A stretch of DNA of 64,000 nucleotides from Salegentibacter holothuriorum (GCF_900168045.1 NZ_FUYY01000002.1:186001-250000), one strand, 5' to 3'; shown: positions 30,139 to 40,096, counted from the stretch's first letter. The notes: generated by a model from the sequence alone, not told the origin. A program made the numbers and translations.

Positions 30139-32946
30139 TTATTTAAGTTTCTTTTTAACTTCTACTTCACGGAAGGATTCTACTACATCACCTTCTTTAA
30201 TATCATTGTAATTCTTAACCTGAAGACCACAATCATAACCTTTCGCAACTTCCTTAACATCGTCTTTAAAACGTTTTAATGAAGCTAGCTCTCCAGTATA
30301 AACCACAACGCCATCGCGAATTAAACGAATTCCTGCACTTCTGTAAATCTTACCAGAAGTAACCATACAACCTGCAATGGTTCCAACTTTAGAGATCTTA
30401 AAGGTTTCCCTAATCTCTGCAGTACCGGTGATCTCTTCTTTAAGTTCTGGAGAAAGCATTCCTTCCATCGCATCTTTAAGATCGTTGATTGCATCGTATA
30501 TGATAGAGTAAGTTCTGATATCAATTTCTTCCTTATCAGCCACCTGTCTAGCATTTCCAGCAGGACGAACGTTAAATCCAATAATTACCGCATCTGAAGC
30601 TGAGGCAAGCAACACATCACTTTCTGTAATAGCACCTACTCCTTTATGAATAATATTCACCTGAATTTCTTCGGTAGATAATTTCAGGAAGCTATCGGTC
30701 AAGGCTTCTACAGAACCATCAACATCACCTTTAAGGATAATATTAAGCTCTTTAAAGTCACCTAAAGCAATTCTTCGTCCAATTTCATCCAGGGTAATGT
30801 GACGCTGAGTTCTAACACTCTGCTCACGTTGCAACTGAGTACGTTTAGCTGCAATATCTTTAGCTTCACGCTCATCTGCCATTACCTTAAACTTGTCACC
30901 CGCTTGTGGCGCACCATCAAGTCCTAGAATAGAAACCGGCGTTGCGGGTCCTGCTTCTTTAACTTCATGCCCACGCTCATCGTGCATTGCTTTCACCTTA
31001 CCACTATGGCGACCTGCTAACACATAGTCTCCAATTTTTAAGGTTCCTGCCTGTACAAGGATAGTGGCAACATAACCTCTACCTTTATCAAGGAAGGCCT
31101 CTACTACTGTACCCGTGGCAGCTTTAGAAGGATTAGCTTTTAATTCTAGAATTTCAGATTCCAGTAAAACTTTCTCAAGAAGCTCTTCAACCCCCAATCC
31201 TGTTTTAGCTGATATATCGTGAGACTGGACTTTACCGCCCCAATCTTCTACAAGCAAGTTCATACTTGCAAGTTTTTCTTTAATCTTCTCTGGATTCGCA
31301 GTTGGCAAATCAGACTTGTTAATGGCAAATACTATAGGCACTCCTGCCGCCTGAGCGTGAGAAATAGCCTCTTTAGTTTGCGGCATCACATCATCATCTG
31401 CAGCAATTACAATAATCGCAATATCTGTTACCTGAGCACCACGAGCACGCATTGCCGTAAAGGCTTCGTGACCGGGAGTATCCAGGAAGGTCATTTTTTG
31501 ACCGTTTTTAAGCTCTACTCCATAAGCTCCAATATGCTGTGTAATACCACCACTTTCCCCGGCAATAACATTCTCTTTACGAACATAATCCAGTAAGGAT
31601 GTTTTACCGTGATCTACGTGACCCATTACAGTTACAATTGGCGCTCTATCTTCAAGATCTTCCGGATTTTCAGGTGCTTCTTCTACGGTTTCCTCGATAT
31701 CAGCAGTTACAAAGTCTACTTCATAACCAAATTCATCTGCAACAATAGAAAGCGTCTCAGCATCTAAACGCTGATTCATCGTTACCATCATTCCAAGAGA
31801 CATACAGGCTGAAATCACTTTCGTTACCGGTACATCCATCATCGTAGCAACTTCACTTACGGTTACAAATTCCGTAACCTTTAAAATCTTACTATCAGTT
31901 TCCTGTTGCGCAAGATCGTCTTCAGAGCGTTGACGGTGTTGATCTCTTTTATCTCTTCTATATTTAGCTCCTTTACCTTTACCTGATTTACCCTGAAGTT
32001 TTTCCAGAGTCTCACGAACCTGCTTTTGAACTTCTTCTTCGCTAGGCTCTTCTTTAGTAATAGGTTTCGCTCTTTTTCTTGGGGCTCCTTTTTTACCACC
32101 ACCCTGATTTGAAGCTCCTGGCTTCACATCTTTACTAATTCTACGGCGACGCTTTTTACGCTTCTCCTTCTCTTTCTTTTCTTCGGCGGCTTTCTTATCG
32201 TCTTTTTTCTTTTCCGGTTTTTTAAATTGAGAAAGATCAATCTTCTTCCCGGTAAAGTTAGGCCCGTTAAGCTTGGTATAATTAGTTTTATGAGTCATAG
32301 ACTCAGGCTCTTTAGCCTCTTCTTCTTTAGCTGAAGGCTCCGCTTCTTTTTTAACAGGCGCTTCAACTTTTTTATTCTCTTTAGAAGGTGTTTCTTCTTC
32401 CTTAGATTTTTGAGGCTCAGGTCTTTCTTCCTTGACTTCAGGCTTTTTGACTTCTGGGCTTTTGGCTTCAGGCTTCTTGGCTTCAGGCTTCTTGGCTTCC
32501 TCGGGCTGCTTAGGCTGCACTTGCTCTGACTTCTCCTCTTCTTTTTCGACTTTTTTCTCCGGCTTTTTATCCAGATCAATCTTGCCTACTTTTTTAGGAC
32601 CAGCCAATTTTGCTCTTGAAGAGACTGCTGCTGCTTCGTCTTTACGACGATCATCTTCTTTCTTCTCTTCGGCTTTGCGTTTCTCTTCAAGCTCTCTTTC
32701 TCTTGCTAAACGCAATTCTTCCTTCTCCTTTCTCTTTTCTTCACCTACTTCCTTAGACTCAACTTTCTTGGATTTGTCGGTCTCAAATTCATCAGAAAGC
32801 ACCTGATAAACTTCTGGTGAGATTTTGGTAGTAGGACGTGCCTCAATATCGTGACCCTTAGAATTTAAAAATTCTACAGCCCGGTCTAACGAAATATTGA
32901 ATTCACGTAATACTTTGTTTAGTCGCATTGTTTTTGCTTCAGCCAT
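30139..32946 (-). CDS. infB: Translation initiation factor IF-2
   Basis: 935 residues. The N-terminal IF2N motif ([21 protein letters not shown]) is followed by a very long Lys/Glu/Pro-rich low-complexity linker (about 50-330). A second IF2N domain (about 355-405) and the G domain come next: G1 [10 protein letters not shown]2 GGITQHIG, G3 DTPGHEAF, G4 NKSD, G5 SAKTG. Domains II-IV follow to the C-terminus. IF-2 brings initiator tRNA to the ribosome. It is the third gene of the rimP-nusA-infB operon, 55 bases after nusA. The repetitive K/E linker generates several spurious ORFs in other frames. Confidence 0.97.
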   Translation of the reverse strand: MAEAKTMRLNKVLREFNISLDRAVEFLNSKGHDIEARPTTKISPEVYQVLSDEFETDKSKKVESKEVGEEKRKEKEELRLARERELEEKRKAEEKKEDDRRKDEAAAVSSRAKLAGPKKVGKIDLDKKPEKKVEKEEEKSEQVQPKQPEEAKKPEAKKPEAKSPEVKKPEVKEERPEPQKSKEEETPSKENKKVEAPVKKEAEPSAKEEEAKEPESMTHKTNYTKLNGPNFTGKKIDLSQFKKPEKKKDDKKAAEEKKEKEKRKKRRRRISKDVKPGASNQGGGKKGAPRKRAKPITKEEPSEEEVQKQVRETLEKLQGKSGKGKGAKYRRDKRDQHRQRSEDDLAQQETDSKILKVTEFVTVSEVATMMDVPVTKVISACMSLGMMVTMNQRLDAETLSIVADEFGYEVDFVTADIEETVEEAPENPEDLEDRAPIVTVMGHVDHGKTSLLDYVRKENVIAGESGGITQHIGAYGVELKNGQKMTFLDTPGHEAFTAMRARGAQVTDIAIIVIAADDDVMPQTKEAISHAQAAGVPIVFAINKSDLPTANPEKIKEKLASMNLLVEDWGGKVQSHDISAKTGLGVEELLEKVLLESEILELKANPSKAATGTVVEAFLDKGRGYVATILVQAGTLKIGDYVLAGRHSGKVKAMHDERGHEVKEAGPATPVSILGLDGAPQAGDKFKVMADEREAKDIAAKRTQLQREQSVRTQRHITLDEIGRRIALGDFKELNIILKGDVDGSVEALTDSFLKLSTEEIQVNIIHKGVGAITESDVLLASASDAVIIGFNVRPAGNARQVADKEEIDIRTYSIIYDAINDLKDAMEGMLSPELKEEITGTAEIRETFKISKVGTIAGCMVTSGKIYRSAGIRLIRDGVVVYTGELASLKRFKDDVKEVAKGYDCGLQVKNYNDIKEGDVVESFREVEVKKKLK

Positions 32947-33001
32947 AAATTGCCCTCTAAATTAACCTCTTTTAATTATTTATATTCTAATGAGTATTTT
33001 A

Positions 33002-34234
33002 CTACTCTTCAAATTCTTCTCTTAAAACCTTCACTACTTCGCGAATGGTTTCTTCTTCTAAGTCGGTAAGTCTAATAAGATCCTCCAATTCTTGTTCCAA
33101 AACACTTTTTGCAGTGTCAAGTCCAACTCTAGAAAATTCTTTTATTACCCAATCTTCAATTTCATCAGAAAATTCTTTCAATTCAACATCTTCTTCTACT
33201 CCTTCTCTAAACACGTCTATTTCATAACCGGTTAACTGCCCGGCAAGTCTAATATTATGACCTCCACGGCCAATAGCTTTAGAAACTTCTTCTGGCTTAA
33301 GCATCACCTCAGCCGTTTTATTTTCTTCATCTAATTTAATAGATGTAATTTTTGCAGGACTTAAAGCCCTGGTAATATATAATTGATCGTTATTGGTGAA
33401 ATTGATCACATCTATATTCTCATTCCCCAATTCACGCACAATACTATGAATTCTAGATCCTTTCATACCTACACAGGCACCAACAGGATCTATTCTATCA
33501 TCATAAGTATCTACCGCTACTTTTGCTTTTTCACCAGGAACTCGAACCACATTCTGGATGGTAATTAAACCATCAAAAACTTCAGGAATTTCCTGTTCAA
33601 ACAGCTTTTCAAGAAAGACAGGAGCGGTACGAGAAAGAATAATAGTTGGCTTATTTCCTTTAAGCTCTACACTTTCTATTATTCCTTTTACATTATCTCC
33701 TTTTCTAAAGAAATCTGAAGGAATTTGGCGATCTTTTGGCAAAACGATCTCGTTCCCTTCATCGTCTAACAAAATAATAGCCCTATGCCTAATATGATGA
33801 ACTTCAGCGGTGTAAATTTCGCCTTCAAGCTCTTTAAAGTGCTTGAAGATATTAGTATTATCGTGTTCGTGAATTTTAGAAATAAGATTTTGTCTTAAAG
33901 CCAAAATAGCACGACGCCCCAAATCTACAAGTTTTACTTCTTCTGACACATCTTCACCAACTTCAAAATCAGGCTCAATTTTTCTAGCCTCGGCAAGAGA
34001 AATTTCCTGATTAGGATCTTCTACTTCACCATCAGCAACCACAACCCTATTTCTCCAAATTTCGAGATCTCCTTTATCTGGATTCACAATAATATCAAAA
34101 TTATCGTCTTCACCATACTTTTTCTTTAAAGCACTCCTAAACACATCTTCAAGGATGGCCATTAGAGTTACACGATCTATCAATTTGTCATCCTTAAACT
34201 CTGAAAATGACTCAATCAAGGCGATATTTTCCAT
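33002..34234 (-). CDS. nusA: Transcription termination/antitermination factor NusA
   Basis: 410 residues: an N-terminal RNA-polymerase-binding domain (about 1-125), an S1 domain (about 130-200, EGEIYTAEVHHI), and two KH domains (about 215-345; GACVGMKGSRI and AIGRGGHNIRLA). The C-terminal acidic repeats of the E. coli protein are mostly missing, as is common in this phylum. NusA modulates pausing and termination. It lies 12 bases after rimP. The operon leader carries a terminator-like hairpin (34716-34741) that NusA itself might act upon. Confidence 0.97.
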   Translation of the reverse strand: MENIALIESFSEFKDDKLIDRVTLMAILEDVFRSALKKKYGEDDNFDIIVNPDKGDLEIWRNRVVVADGEVEDPNQEISLAEARKIEPDFEVGEDVSEEVKLVDLGRRAILALRQNLISKIHEHDNTNIFKHFKELEGEIYTAEVHHIRHRAIILLDDEGNEIVLPKDRQIPSDFFRKGDNVKGIIESVELKGNKPTIILSRTAPVFLEKLFEQEIPEVFDGLITIQNVVRVPGEKAKVAVDTYDDRIDPVGACVGMKGSRIHSIVRELGNENIDVINFTNNDQLYITRALSPAKITSIKLDEENKTAEVMLKPEEVSKAIGRGGHNIRLAGQLTGYEIDVFREGVEEDVELKEFSDEIEDWVIKEFSRVGLDTAKSVLEQELEDLIRLTDLEEETIREVVKVLREEFEE

Positions 34235-34246
34235 ATCAATTTGAGG

Positions 34247-34708
34247 TTAAAATGTTATCATAACTTTAGCATCGGTAATCTCAGAATACGGCAACACCAA
34301 TTCTTTTTGAACGGTATGCTTTCCTTTCCCTACGGGTTTAGGCTCTCTGGCTTTCCAGTTAAGCTTAATACCGTTCTGATCTACTTCAGTTAAAGTCGCT
34401 TCAATTTTTTCGTTATTGGTAGTCACCTGCAGTTTCCTGCCCAGGTTCTTCCGATATTGCCGTTCCAGATGTAAAGGTTCAGAAACTCCCGCCGAACTAA
34501 CTTCCAAAGAAAAATCCTCTTCTTCTCTATCTAGATTGTGTTCCACTTTACGGCTCACCGCAATACAATCATTAACAGAAACACCATTATCACCATCTAT
34601 TACAACCGAAATCTTGTTGTCTTTAGTGATGTTAAGGTCTATTAAAAATAATGAATTATTTTCCTGGAAAGCTTCCTTCAACAAATTTTCTACTTTATCC
34701 TGCAACAT
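34247..34708 (-). CDS. rimP: Ribosome maturation factor RimP
   Basis: 153 residues, the family length. The N-terminal domain contains [19 protein letters not shown] and [16 protein letters not shown]; the C-terminal domain is SH3-like (about 85-153). RimP helps late maturation of the 30S subunit. It is the first gene of rimP-nusA-infB and starts only seven bases after the U-tract of the leader hairpin. Confidence 0.95.
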   Translation of the reverse strand: MLQDKVENLLKEAFQENNSLFLIDLNITKDNKISVVIDGDNGVSVNDCIAVSRKVEHNLDREEEDFSLEVSSAGVSEPLHLERQYRKNLGRKLQVTTNNEKIEATLTEVDQNGIKLNWKAREPKPVGKGKHTVQKELVLPYSEITDAKVMITF

Positions 34709-34715
34709 AGCTTAT

Positions 34716-34741
34716 AAAAAGAGGGGACTCTGTGTCCCCTC
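34716..34741 (-). terminator. Terminator-like hairpin in the rimP-nusA-infB leader (possible attenuator)
   Basis: Perfect eight-base stem GAGGGGAC / GTCCCCTC (34721-34728 and 34734-34741) with a five-base loop. On the minus strand it is directly followed by TTTTT, then TATAAGCT and the rimP ATG. No gene lies immediately upstream on this strand, so it is not the end of another transcript. It sits between the promoter element at 34768-34775 and the first codon. Confidence 0.8.
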
Positions 34742-34767
34742 GCTGTACTTTTTTAGTTTCAACGCTG

Positions 34768-34775
34768 CAAATATA
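34768..34775 (-). promoter_or_regulatory. Bacteroidota -7 promoter element for rimP-nusA-infB
   Basis: The minus strand reads TATATTTG (TAnnTTTG). Transcription would begin near 34761, giving a leader of about 53 bases that contains the hairpin at 34721-34741. Confidence 0.6.
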
Positions 34776-34867
34776 ATAATAATTTCAGAGAAAGAAAACC
34801 AGACTTCAAATGAAATTTTATTCTTAACTTTAATAAAGCAATCATTTTTAATCTCTTAGAAGAATTT

Positions 34868-35698
34868 ATGAAAAAGATCCTCGTTCCAACCGACTTTTCC
34901 GATACTGCAGAACATGCATTAAAAATTGCTGCCCATTTAGCAAAAAAACATCAAAGTGAAATCTATCTTTTACATATGTTGGAATTACCTATGCAGCTTA
35001 TAGATCCAGTAGGTGGAGGTAATAGTCAAAATTTACCGGAATCTCTATTCTTTATGAAATTAGCCCACCAACGTTTTACTAAACTTATGGCTAAACCTTT
35101 TTTAAAAGACATAAAAGTTCATGAAACGGTAATGTTTCATCAAGCTTTTAATGGCATTATGGAAGTAAGCGAGGAATATAAATGTGATATTATAATTATG
35201 GGTTCTCATGGGGCTAGCGGTTTTAAAGAAATGTTTATTGGAAGCAATACAGAGAAAGTTGTTCGCTCTTCCAACATTCCTGTACTTGTAATAAAAAATG
35301 AACATGAAAAATTTGAGATAGAGAATTTTATTTTCGCCACAGATGCAGACACGAATGACAAAAGAACCCTGGAAGCCGCTTATGATTTTTCAAAGCTCAC
35401 CGAAGCTAAATTTCACATACTTTTTATTAACACTCCAAATAATTTTATTACCAGTACAGAGGTTAGAAAGCGTATAGAAAACTTTGTTTCAAACACGAAG
35501 GTAAAAGATTTTAAAATACATATTTACAACGATATAAGTGTAGAAAAAGGGATTTTAAGTTTTGCTCTAAAAAAACAGAAAACCCTAATTGGAATTGGTA
35601 CTCACGGACATAAAGGTTTGGCACATTTTTTTAATGGAAGCATAAGCGAAGATCTAGTAAACCACGCCAATATGCCGGTAGTAACTTTTAAAATCTAA
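34868..35698 (+). CDS. Universal stress protein, two UspA domains
   Basis: 276 residues made of two UspA domains. Domain 1 (1-142) begins KKILVPTDFSDTAEHALKIA and has the ATP-binding motif GSHGASGFKEMFIGSNTEKV. Domain 2 (about 150-276) is more diverged but keeps GTHGHKGLAHFFNGS. Tandem Usp proteins of this kind are cytoplasmic stress or nucleotide-sensing proteins. Its stop codon overlaps the stop of the convergent AsmA-like gene (shared CTAA at 35695-35698). Confidence 0.93.
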   Translation: MKKILVPTDFSDTAEHALKIAAHLAKKHQSEIYLLHMLELPMQLIDPVGGGNSQNLPESLFFMKLAHQRFTKLMAKPFLKDIKVHETVMFHQAFNGIMEVSEEYKCDIIIMGSHGASGFKEMFIGSNTEKVVRSSNIPVLVIKNEHEKFEIENFIFATDADTNDKRTLEAAYDFSKLTEAKFHILFINTPNNFITSTEVRKRIENFVSNTKVKDFKIHIYNDISVEKGILSFALKKQKTLIGIGTHGHKGLAHFFNGSISEDLVNHANMPVVTFKI

Positions 35699-37218
35699 AT
35701 AAAAGATTTTAAAGCACCATTTCTTATATTTTTCCATAAATAATTCCAGAATGACTTGGTTTGGGTACGCTGGGTCTTTATGTTTTTCTGTTCCTTTTCT
35801 GCTGAAGTTGCCTCGTTATTAACTATTAGGTTTGCTAAGGCAGAAAGGAACTTATTCTTTTCTTCCCCGTCTTCCTGAAGCACTTCTACTTTAAAATCAT
35901 CATAAATCAGCTTCATATCACCGGTAGATCTTTGGCTATTTCCAGTAAAGTTGAATCGCATATCTCTAATTCCACCTTCAGATTTCACATTTAAGGCCGG
36001 CTTCAAGAATTCATTAATTCCTTCGCTCGAAATCCTGTCCATTTGTCCCGAAATAGTAAATACATCTGCTCTATTAGAGATATCAAAATTCCAATTTACA
36101 TTAAGATTAGCCTCTCCCATAAACTGGGTTTGCACATCTATATCGGTTCTGGGAAAATCCTTTTTAGAAATTCCCATATTCGTAATATTATAAATACTGG
36201 CATCTAGATTTTTAAAAGTAACCTTCCCCGCCCCTCTTTTAGCCTTAATCAATTCTTCATATTGTATAGCTAGATCCTTTACCTTAATGGTATCCAGCTT
36301 TAATTTAATAGGTAACTCCCGAATCATTTTACTATACATGGGCTTTTGGCGCGTATCATCTTTTACTCGCTTATCACGGTAAATTTTTATATCTCCATTC
36401 GCTATTTTCACTTTTTCACTTAATAGGCTAAGCGAATCATTTTTCAGATTCCAGCTGAAAGAATTAAGCACCAATTTCTCTATGCTTAGATCAAACCTAT
36501 CTTTCTCGTACGGGATATGCTGTTGGAATTCCTGTTTACCATACAAGGGTTTAATATTAATTTTGCTGAAAGTAAGCGAACCACTATCCATTTTTATATT
36601 CCCCACAAAAAGATCGTGTTGTGTGTTAAGATTAAAAAACAAACTGTCTGAAGCCATTTGAAGTTGCTCATAATTAAACGGAAACCCATTTTTTAAAGAT
36701 TCCTTATCTGCGCTTACGTCTTGCATATTAAGCGACGGAATGCTGGCAAAAAGCTGATTTTTAACCGAATCGTTTTTAGCCATTTTAAAGCTAGCATTAG
36801 CAACCTCTACAGATTTGATCAACAGGTCTAATTTTGTTGAATCTCCATTTTTAGAGGAATCTTTTTTCTTTTCTTTCTGGGCTTCGGTATAAATTGTTAC
36901 TTCAGGTTTGATAAGTTTTAGGCTAGAAATTTGAATTTTCTTATTGCTTAGGTATGCCAGAATATCAATCCCATCAAGTTCTATCTCCTCTGCATAAATT
37001 TGTATACCGTTTTTCTTAAAAACAGCCTTACTCAAGGAAGCGCTTCTACCTAAAATACTCGCATTCAAATTTTCATATTCAAATTCGGCCTTCTCCAGGC
37101 TTTCCTCCAGGGCAACTTCTATTTTATTTTCTATAAATAGATTACCCCCAATAATAGCGAGAACCAGCACAAAAAGAATAACAATAAAACCGAGAATTAT
37201 TTTAGATCTTTTCTTCAA
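35695..37218 (-). CDS. AsmA/DUF748-like membrane-anchored protein
   Basis: 507 residues. One N-terminal transmembrane helix (about 7-28) is followed by a long periplasmic region rich in beta strands, with phrases such as ISSLKLIKPEVTIYTE and LNSFSWNLKNDSLSLLSEKV. These resemble AsmA, TamB and DUF748 proteins that bridge the envelope and are linked to phospholipid transport. The first codon appears to be TTG at 37218; the nearest upstream ATG is in another frame and is followed at once by a stop. The C-terminus is basic (WNYLWKNIRNGALKSF). The family assignment is by overall look only. Confidence 0.6.
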   Translation of the reverse strand: MKKRSKIILGFIVILFVLVLAIIGGNLFIENKIEVALEESLEKAEFEYENLNASILGRSASLSKAVFKKNGIQIYAEEIELDGIDILAYLSNKKIQISSLKLIKPEVTIYTEAQKEKKKDSSKNGDSTKLDLLIKSVEVANASFKMAKNDSVKNQLFASIPSLNMQDVSADKESLKNGFPFNYEQLQMASDSLFFNLNTQHDLFVGNIKMDSGSLTFSKINIKPLYGKQEFQQHIPYEKDRFDLSIEKLVLNSFSWNLKNDSLSLLSEKVKIANGDIKIYRDKRVKDDTRQKPMYSKMIRELPIKLKLDTIKVKDLAIQYEELIKAKRGAGKVTFKNLDASIYNITNMGISKKDFPRTDIDVQTQFMGEANLNVNWNFDISNRADVFTISGQMDRISSEGINEFLKPALNVKSEGGIRDMRFNFTGNSQRSTGDMKLIYDDFKVEVLQEDGEEKNKFLSALANLIVNNEATSAEKEQKNIKTQRTQTKSFWNYLWKNIRNGALKSFI

Positions 37219-37369
37219 ATTACATTTTTTACAACTGAAATTTACAATTTCAAAACACTAAGCCTCCTTGTTTAAGAGTTTTTAACTTAAAAAATTAACC
37301 CCAAAGTTTTCTTTGCGTTAAATTTTAGCAAAAGACTATAAACATCAAATTATCAATAGTTTTTGATTG

Positions 37370-37377
37370 TATATTTG
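37370..37377 (+). promoter_or_regulatory. Bacteroidota -7 promoter element for the small membrane protein gene
   Basis: TATATTTG (TAnnTTTG), 22 bases before the ATG at 37400. It also argues against the longer in-frame start at 37367, which would overlap it. Confidence 0.5.
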
Positions 37378-37399
37378 CCCGACAACCCCAATAGAAATC

Positions 37400-37612
37400 A
37401 TGATTTTTAAATTAAGCATCAAAGTAGTATTCATAGCCGCAGAAATCTTTCTAGCGGTATATAGCTTTGCGCTTAGTGATAGTCTCCTTATCAAGTTTCT
37501 TTTCTTTGCAGTAACAGCGGTAATTATCGCTTTTTCTTTAACCAAAATAACCAATAAATTACTACCAGTAGATAAAGATTATATTTCTTCGGAAGAAGAA
37601 GATAACGAGTAG
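37400..37612 (+). CDS. Small two-helix membrane protein, function unknown
   Basis: 70 residues from the ATG at 37400 (MIFKLSIKVVFIAAE). Two hydrophobic helices (about 4-24 and 30-52) are followed by a short acidic tail (SSEEEDNE). I do not recognise a family. Support for a real gene comes from the well-placed promoter element upstream, a terminator-like hairpin after the stop, and codon use like its neighbours. An ORF on the opposite strand over the same bases looks like a shadow. Confidence 0.65.
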   Translation: MIFKLSIKVVFIAAEIFLAVYSFALSDSLLIKFLFFAVTAVIIAFSLTKITNKLLPVDKDYISSEEEDNE

Positions 37613-37635
37613 ACTTTATAAACTATCAGTATATT

Positions 37636-37668
37636 AAATCCGGAGATTTTTTTCTTCGGATTTTTTTT
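37636..37668 (+). terminator. Intrinsic terminator after the small membrane protein gene
   Basis: Stem AAATCCG / CGGATTT (37636-37642 and 37657-37663) with a T-rich 14-base loop, followed by T8. The loop is long, so the structure is weaker than the others here. Confidence 0.6.
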
Positions 37669-37680
37669 ATATTCCCCACT

Positions 37681-38310
37681 ATGAAGCTAATTTGTATTTC
37701 AGATACTCATAATAAACACAATCAAATCCCAATTCCTGATGGTGATGTCTTAATTCATGCAGGAGATATTACCGAAGGTGGCACCAAAAGAGAGGTGGTA
37801 GATTTTCTGGAATGGTTTTCTTCACAGCCACACCAACATAAAATATTTATTGCCGGCAACCACGATTTCTATTTGGAAAAAAATGAGGATAAAAATATTC
37901 AGGAAATCGTTCCACAGAATGTATTTTATTTGAAGAACAATGGTGTATGCATCAATAATATTAAGTTTTGGGGTTCTCCCATAACACCTGGAGACGGCAC
38001 CTGGGCTTTTAATCAAAAACAAACTCAAAATATAAGTGAACATTGGGAGCAAATTCCCGAAGACACTCAAGTTCTTATTACCCATACTCCACCCTATAAG
38101 GTTAAAGATGTATTAAACAATGGGAAGCACGTGGGATGTGCGGCTCTATTAAAAGCGCTTCAAAAACGCCAAATAGGATTCCATATTTTTGGGCACGTTC
38201 ACGATTCTTATGGGATTACTTCTATTTCAGGAACAAAATTTATTAATGCTTCCTGCCTGGATAATAAAGACAGATACCTACATAAACCCTTGAGCATCGA
38301 GCTTAAATAA
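37681..38310 (+). CDS. Calcineurin-like metallophosphoesterase
   Basis: 209 residues with the five metal-binding blocks of the family in order: DTHNKH (near 8), GDIT (28), AGNHDFY (59), THTPP (137) and FGHVHDSYG (165). No signal peptide, so it is cytoplasmic. It resembles small bacterial phosphodiesterases related to mammalian MPPED proteins. The substrate cannot be predicted. The start codon follows the preceding terminator by 12 bases. Confidence 0.9.
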   Translation: MKLICISDTHNKHNQIPIPDGDVLIHAGDITEGGTKREVVDFLEWFSSQPHQHKIFIAGNHDFYLEKNEDKNIQEIVPQNVFYLKNNGVCINNIKFWGSPITPGDGTWAFNQKQTQNISEHWEQIPEDTQVLITHTPPYKVKDVLNNGKHVGCAALLKALQKRQIGFHIFGHVHDSYGITSISGTKFINASCLDNKDRYLHKPLSIELK

Positions 38311-38527
38311 ATACAAAAAACTTCTTTCCATCGTTATAAAGAAATACCCCTAATTTTATTGTAGGATATTTCCCTCATTAAAAAATCTGCGAAACCTAAT
38401 TAAATTTAAAAAAGCGACTTTAGTCGTTAAATATTTGCTAATCATAGCTTTATTAAATCTTTTTTAACAGAGATAAAGAAATCTAAGTGTAATTTAGCCA
38501 ACGCTAACACCTATAATACCAATACCT

Positions 38528-38863
38528 ATGAAAATCAATATTAATCCCAATGAAACGCTCGATGATTTTAAAAGCTTAATTTCCTATAGTATCTTTCACT
38601 TGAATTCAGAAGAAAATTCAAATTTCACTATACTGCACCGTGCTATTATCAAAAAATATTTTGATGCTAAGAATGTTAGAATTAACTATAAAGAGCATAC
38701 CGTAGACTTACAAATACCGGTGGGAAAAAGAAAATATACTGGAATCACTTTTGAATGCCAGGACTTAGAACGTTTTCTAAAATCTTGTTTAAAGAAAGAT
38801 GAAAAGAGCGTGGGGTTTTACCACGAAGCTTTAAATCATTATAACATATTTAACGCAGCTTAA
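38528..38863 (+). CDS. Hypothetical protein, 111 residues
   Basis: I do not recognise this protein. It starts MKININPNETLDDF, is mixed alpha/beta, has no signal peptide or membrane helix, and contains two cysteines (in FECQDLERFLKSCLKK). It looks like a small cytoplasmic protein. It has its own strong terminator (38887-38916), and the 217 bases before it hold no other gene, only an AT-rich stretch likely to contain the promoter. Confidence 0.7.
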   Translation: MKININPNETLDDFKSLISYSIFHLNSEENSNFTILHRAIIKKYFDAKNVRINYKEHTVDLQIPVGKRKYTGITFECQDLERFLKSCLKKDEKSVGFYHEALNHYNIFNAA

Positions 38864-38886
38864 TACTTTAAGCAGTTAAAATTTAG

Positions 38887-38916
38887 AGCCATACGTAGTA
38901 GCGTATGGCTTTTTTA
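38887..38916 (+). terminator. Intrinsic terminator after the 111-residue protein gene
   Basis: Nine-base perfect stem AGCCATACG / CGTATGGCT (38887-38895 and 38902-38910) followed by T-rich sequence. Confidence 0.88.
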
Positions 38917-39003
38917 TTATTCCACAATTAATTATTCAGCTTACTAATGATTTAACTAAAATTAGTTAATTTTGAAATTTCGTACCTAAAGTTACAATTC
39001 AAT

Positions 39004-39011
39004 TATTTTTG
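39004..39011 (+). promoter_or_regulatory. Bacteroidota -7 promoter element for DUF3098-uppP-truB-tag
   Basis: TATTTTTG (TAnnTTTG), 19 bases before the DUF3098 ATG. It would drive the five-gene operon that follows. Confidence 0.5.
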
Positions 39012-39029
39012 CAGCGTTAACCAGATACT

Positions 39030-39281
39030 ATGAGTAAAAATCAACAGCCCACAGATCATAAAAAATATTTCATTTTTGAAAAAAAGAATTATATGTTCAT
39101 GTTTATTGGTCTGGCCGTAATAAGCCTTGGGTTTATGCTTATGGCCGGGGGTGGTAGTGACGATCCAAATACTTTTAATCCCGACATTTATAACTTTCAA
39201 CGCATTCGTTTGGCTCCAACCTTAGTACTTCTTGGTTTCGCCATAGAAGTATATGCAATTCTCTTAAATCCCAAAAAGTAA
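39030..39281 (+). CDS. DUF3098 membrane protein
   Basis: 83 residues with two transmembrane helices (about 23-40 and 61-79) separated by a loop containing GGGSDDPNTFNPDIY-FQRI, the hallmark of DUF3098. The family is restricted to Bacteroidota, is usually found between the divisome gene ftsX and uppP, and has no assigned function. Here ftsX is not adjacent: a terminator and an unrelated gene precede it. UppP begins six bases later. Confidence 0.9.
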   Translation: MSKNQQPTDHKKYFIFEKKNYMFMFIGLAVISLGFMLMAGGGSDDPNTFNPDIYNFQRIRLAPTLVLLGFAIEVYAILLNPKK

Positions 39282-39287
39282 ACCACA

Positions 39288-40082
39288 TTGAACGAATTAG
39301 ACGCGGCCATACTGGGAATTATCCAGGGGCTAACTGAATTTCTACCCGTTTCTTCCAGCGGCCATCTAGAACTAGGTAAGGCATTATTAGGCGATAACAG
39401 TATACCTAGTGAATCTTTACTTTTTACCGTAATTCTTCACGCTGCAACCGCATTGAGTACCATAGTGGTCTTTAGAAAAGATATTGTAGAAATCTTTAAA
39501 GGACTTTTCCAGTTTAAATGGAATGAAGAATTTAAATTTTCTCTAAAAATTGTGCTGTCTATGGTTCCAGCAGCCCTAATCGGAGTTTTCTTTGAAGAAC
39601 AATTAGAAAGTTTATTTGGCGGAAATATAATATTTGTTGGGTTTATGCTTATTGTTACAGCGCTCCTATTGTGGCTGGCAGACAAAGCCAAAAACACAAG
39701 CAAACCGGTAAGTTACAATAATGCTTTTGTGATAGGTGTTGCACAAGCAATCGCAATTTTACCCGGAATCTCAAGAAGCGGTGCTACAATCTCTACTTCG
39801 GTATTATTAGGAAACGATAAAACCAAAGCCGCTAGATTTTCGTTTTTAATGGTAGTGCCTTTAATATTAGGAAAAATTGCAAAAGACCTTTTAGACGGTA
39901 ATTTAATGGAAAGTTCTACTTCTTTCTCTGTTCTTGCAATAGGTTTTGCCACTTCCTTTATAGCTGGACTAGCGGCTTGCACATGGATGATAAGTATTGT
40001 TAGAAAAAGTAAACTTTCCTATTTTGCTATTTACTGCTTTATTGCCGGAATTGTCTCTATAGCCGTTGCCTATTATAATTAG
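39288..40082 (+). CDS. uppP: Undecaprenyl-diphosphate phosphatase
   Basis: 264 residues, about eight transmembrane helices. Both active-site motifs are present: EFLPVSSSGHLELG (near 17) and PGISRSGATISTSVLLG (near 157). UppP recycles undecaprenyl pyrophosphate to the lipid carrier used for peptidoglycan and surface polysaccharides, and its overexpression gives bacitracin resistance. The start is TTG at 39288; the reading NELDAAILGIIQGLTEF matches the family start exactly and no ATG lies nearby. Confidence 0.96.
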   Translation: MNELDAAILGIIQGLTEFLPVSSSGHLELGKALLGDNSIPSESLLFTVILHAATALSTIVVFRKDIVEIFKGLFQFKWNEEFKFSLKIVLSMVPAALIGVFFEEQLESLFGGNIIFVGFMLIVTALLLWLADKAKNTSKPVSYNNAFVIGVAQAIAILPGISRSGATISTSVLLGNDKTKAARFSFLMVVPLILGKIAKDLLDGNLMESSTSFSVLAIGFATSFIAGLAACTWMISIVRKSKLSYFAIYCFIAGIVSIAVAYYN

Positions 40083-40096
40083 AAATCGAAAATTTT

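Noticed and set aside
31881-32806. Lys/Ser-rich ORFs on both strands over the IF-2 linker
   Set aside because: They arise from the low-complexity Lys/Glu repeat of infB read in other frames.
37345-37554. 69-codon minus-strand ORF over the small membrane protein gene
   Set aside because: The plus-strand frame has the promoter, two clean membrane helices and a terminator; the antisense one has none.
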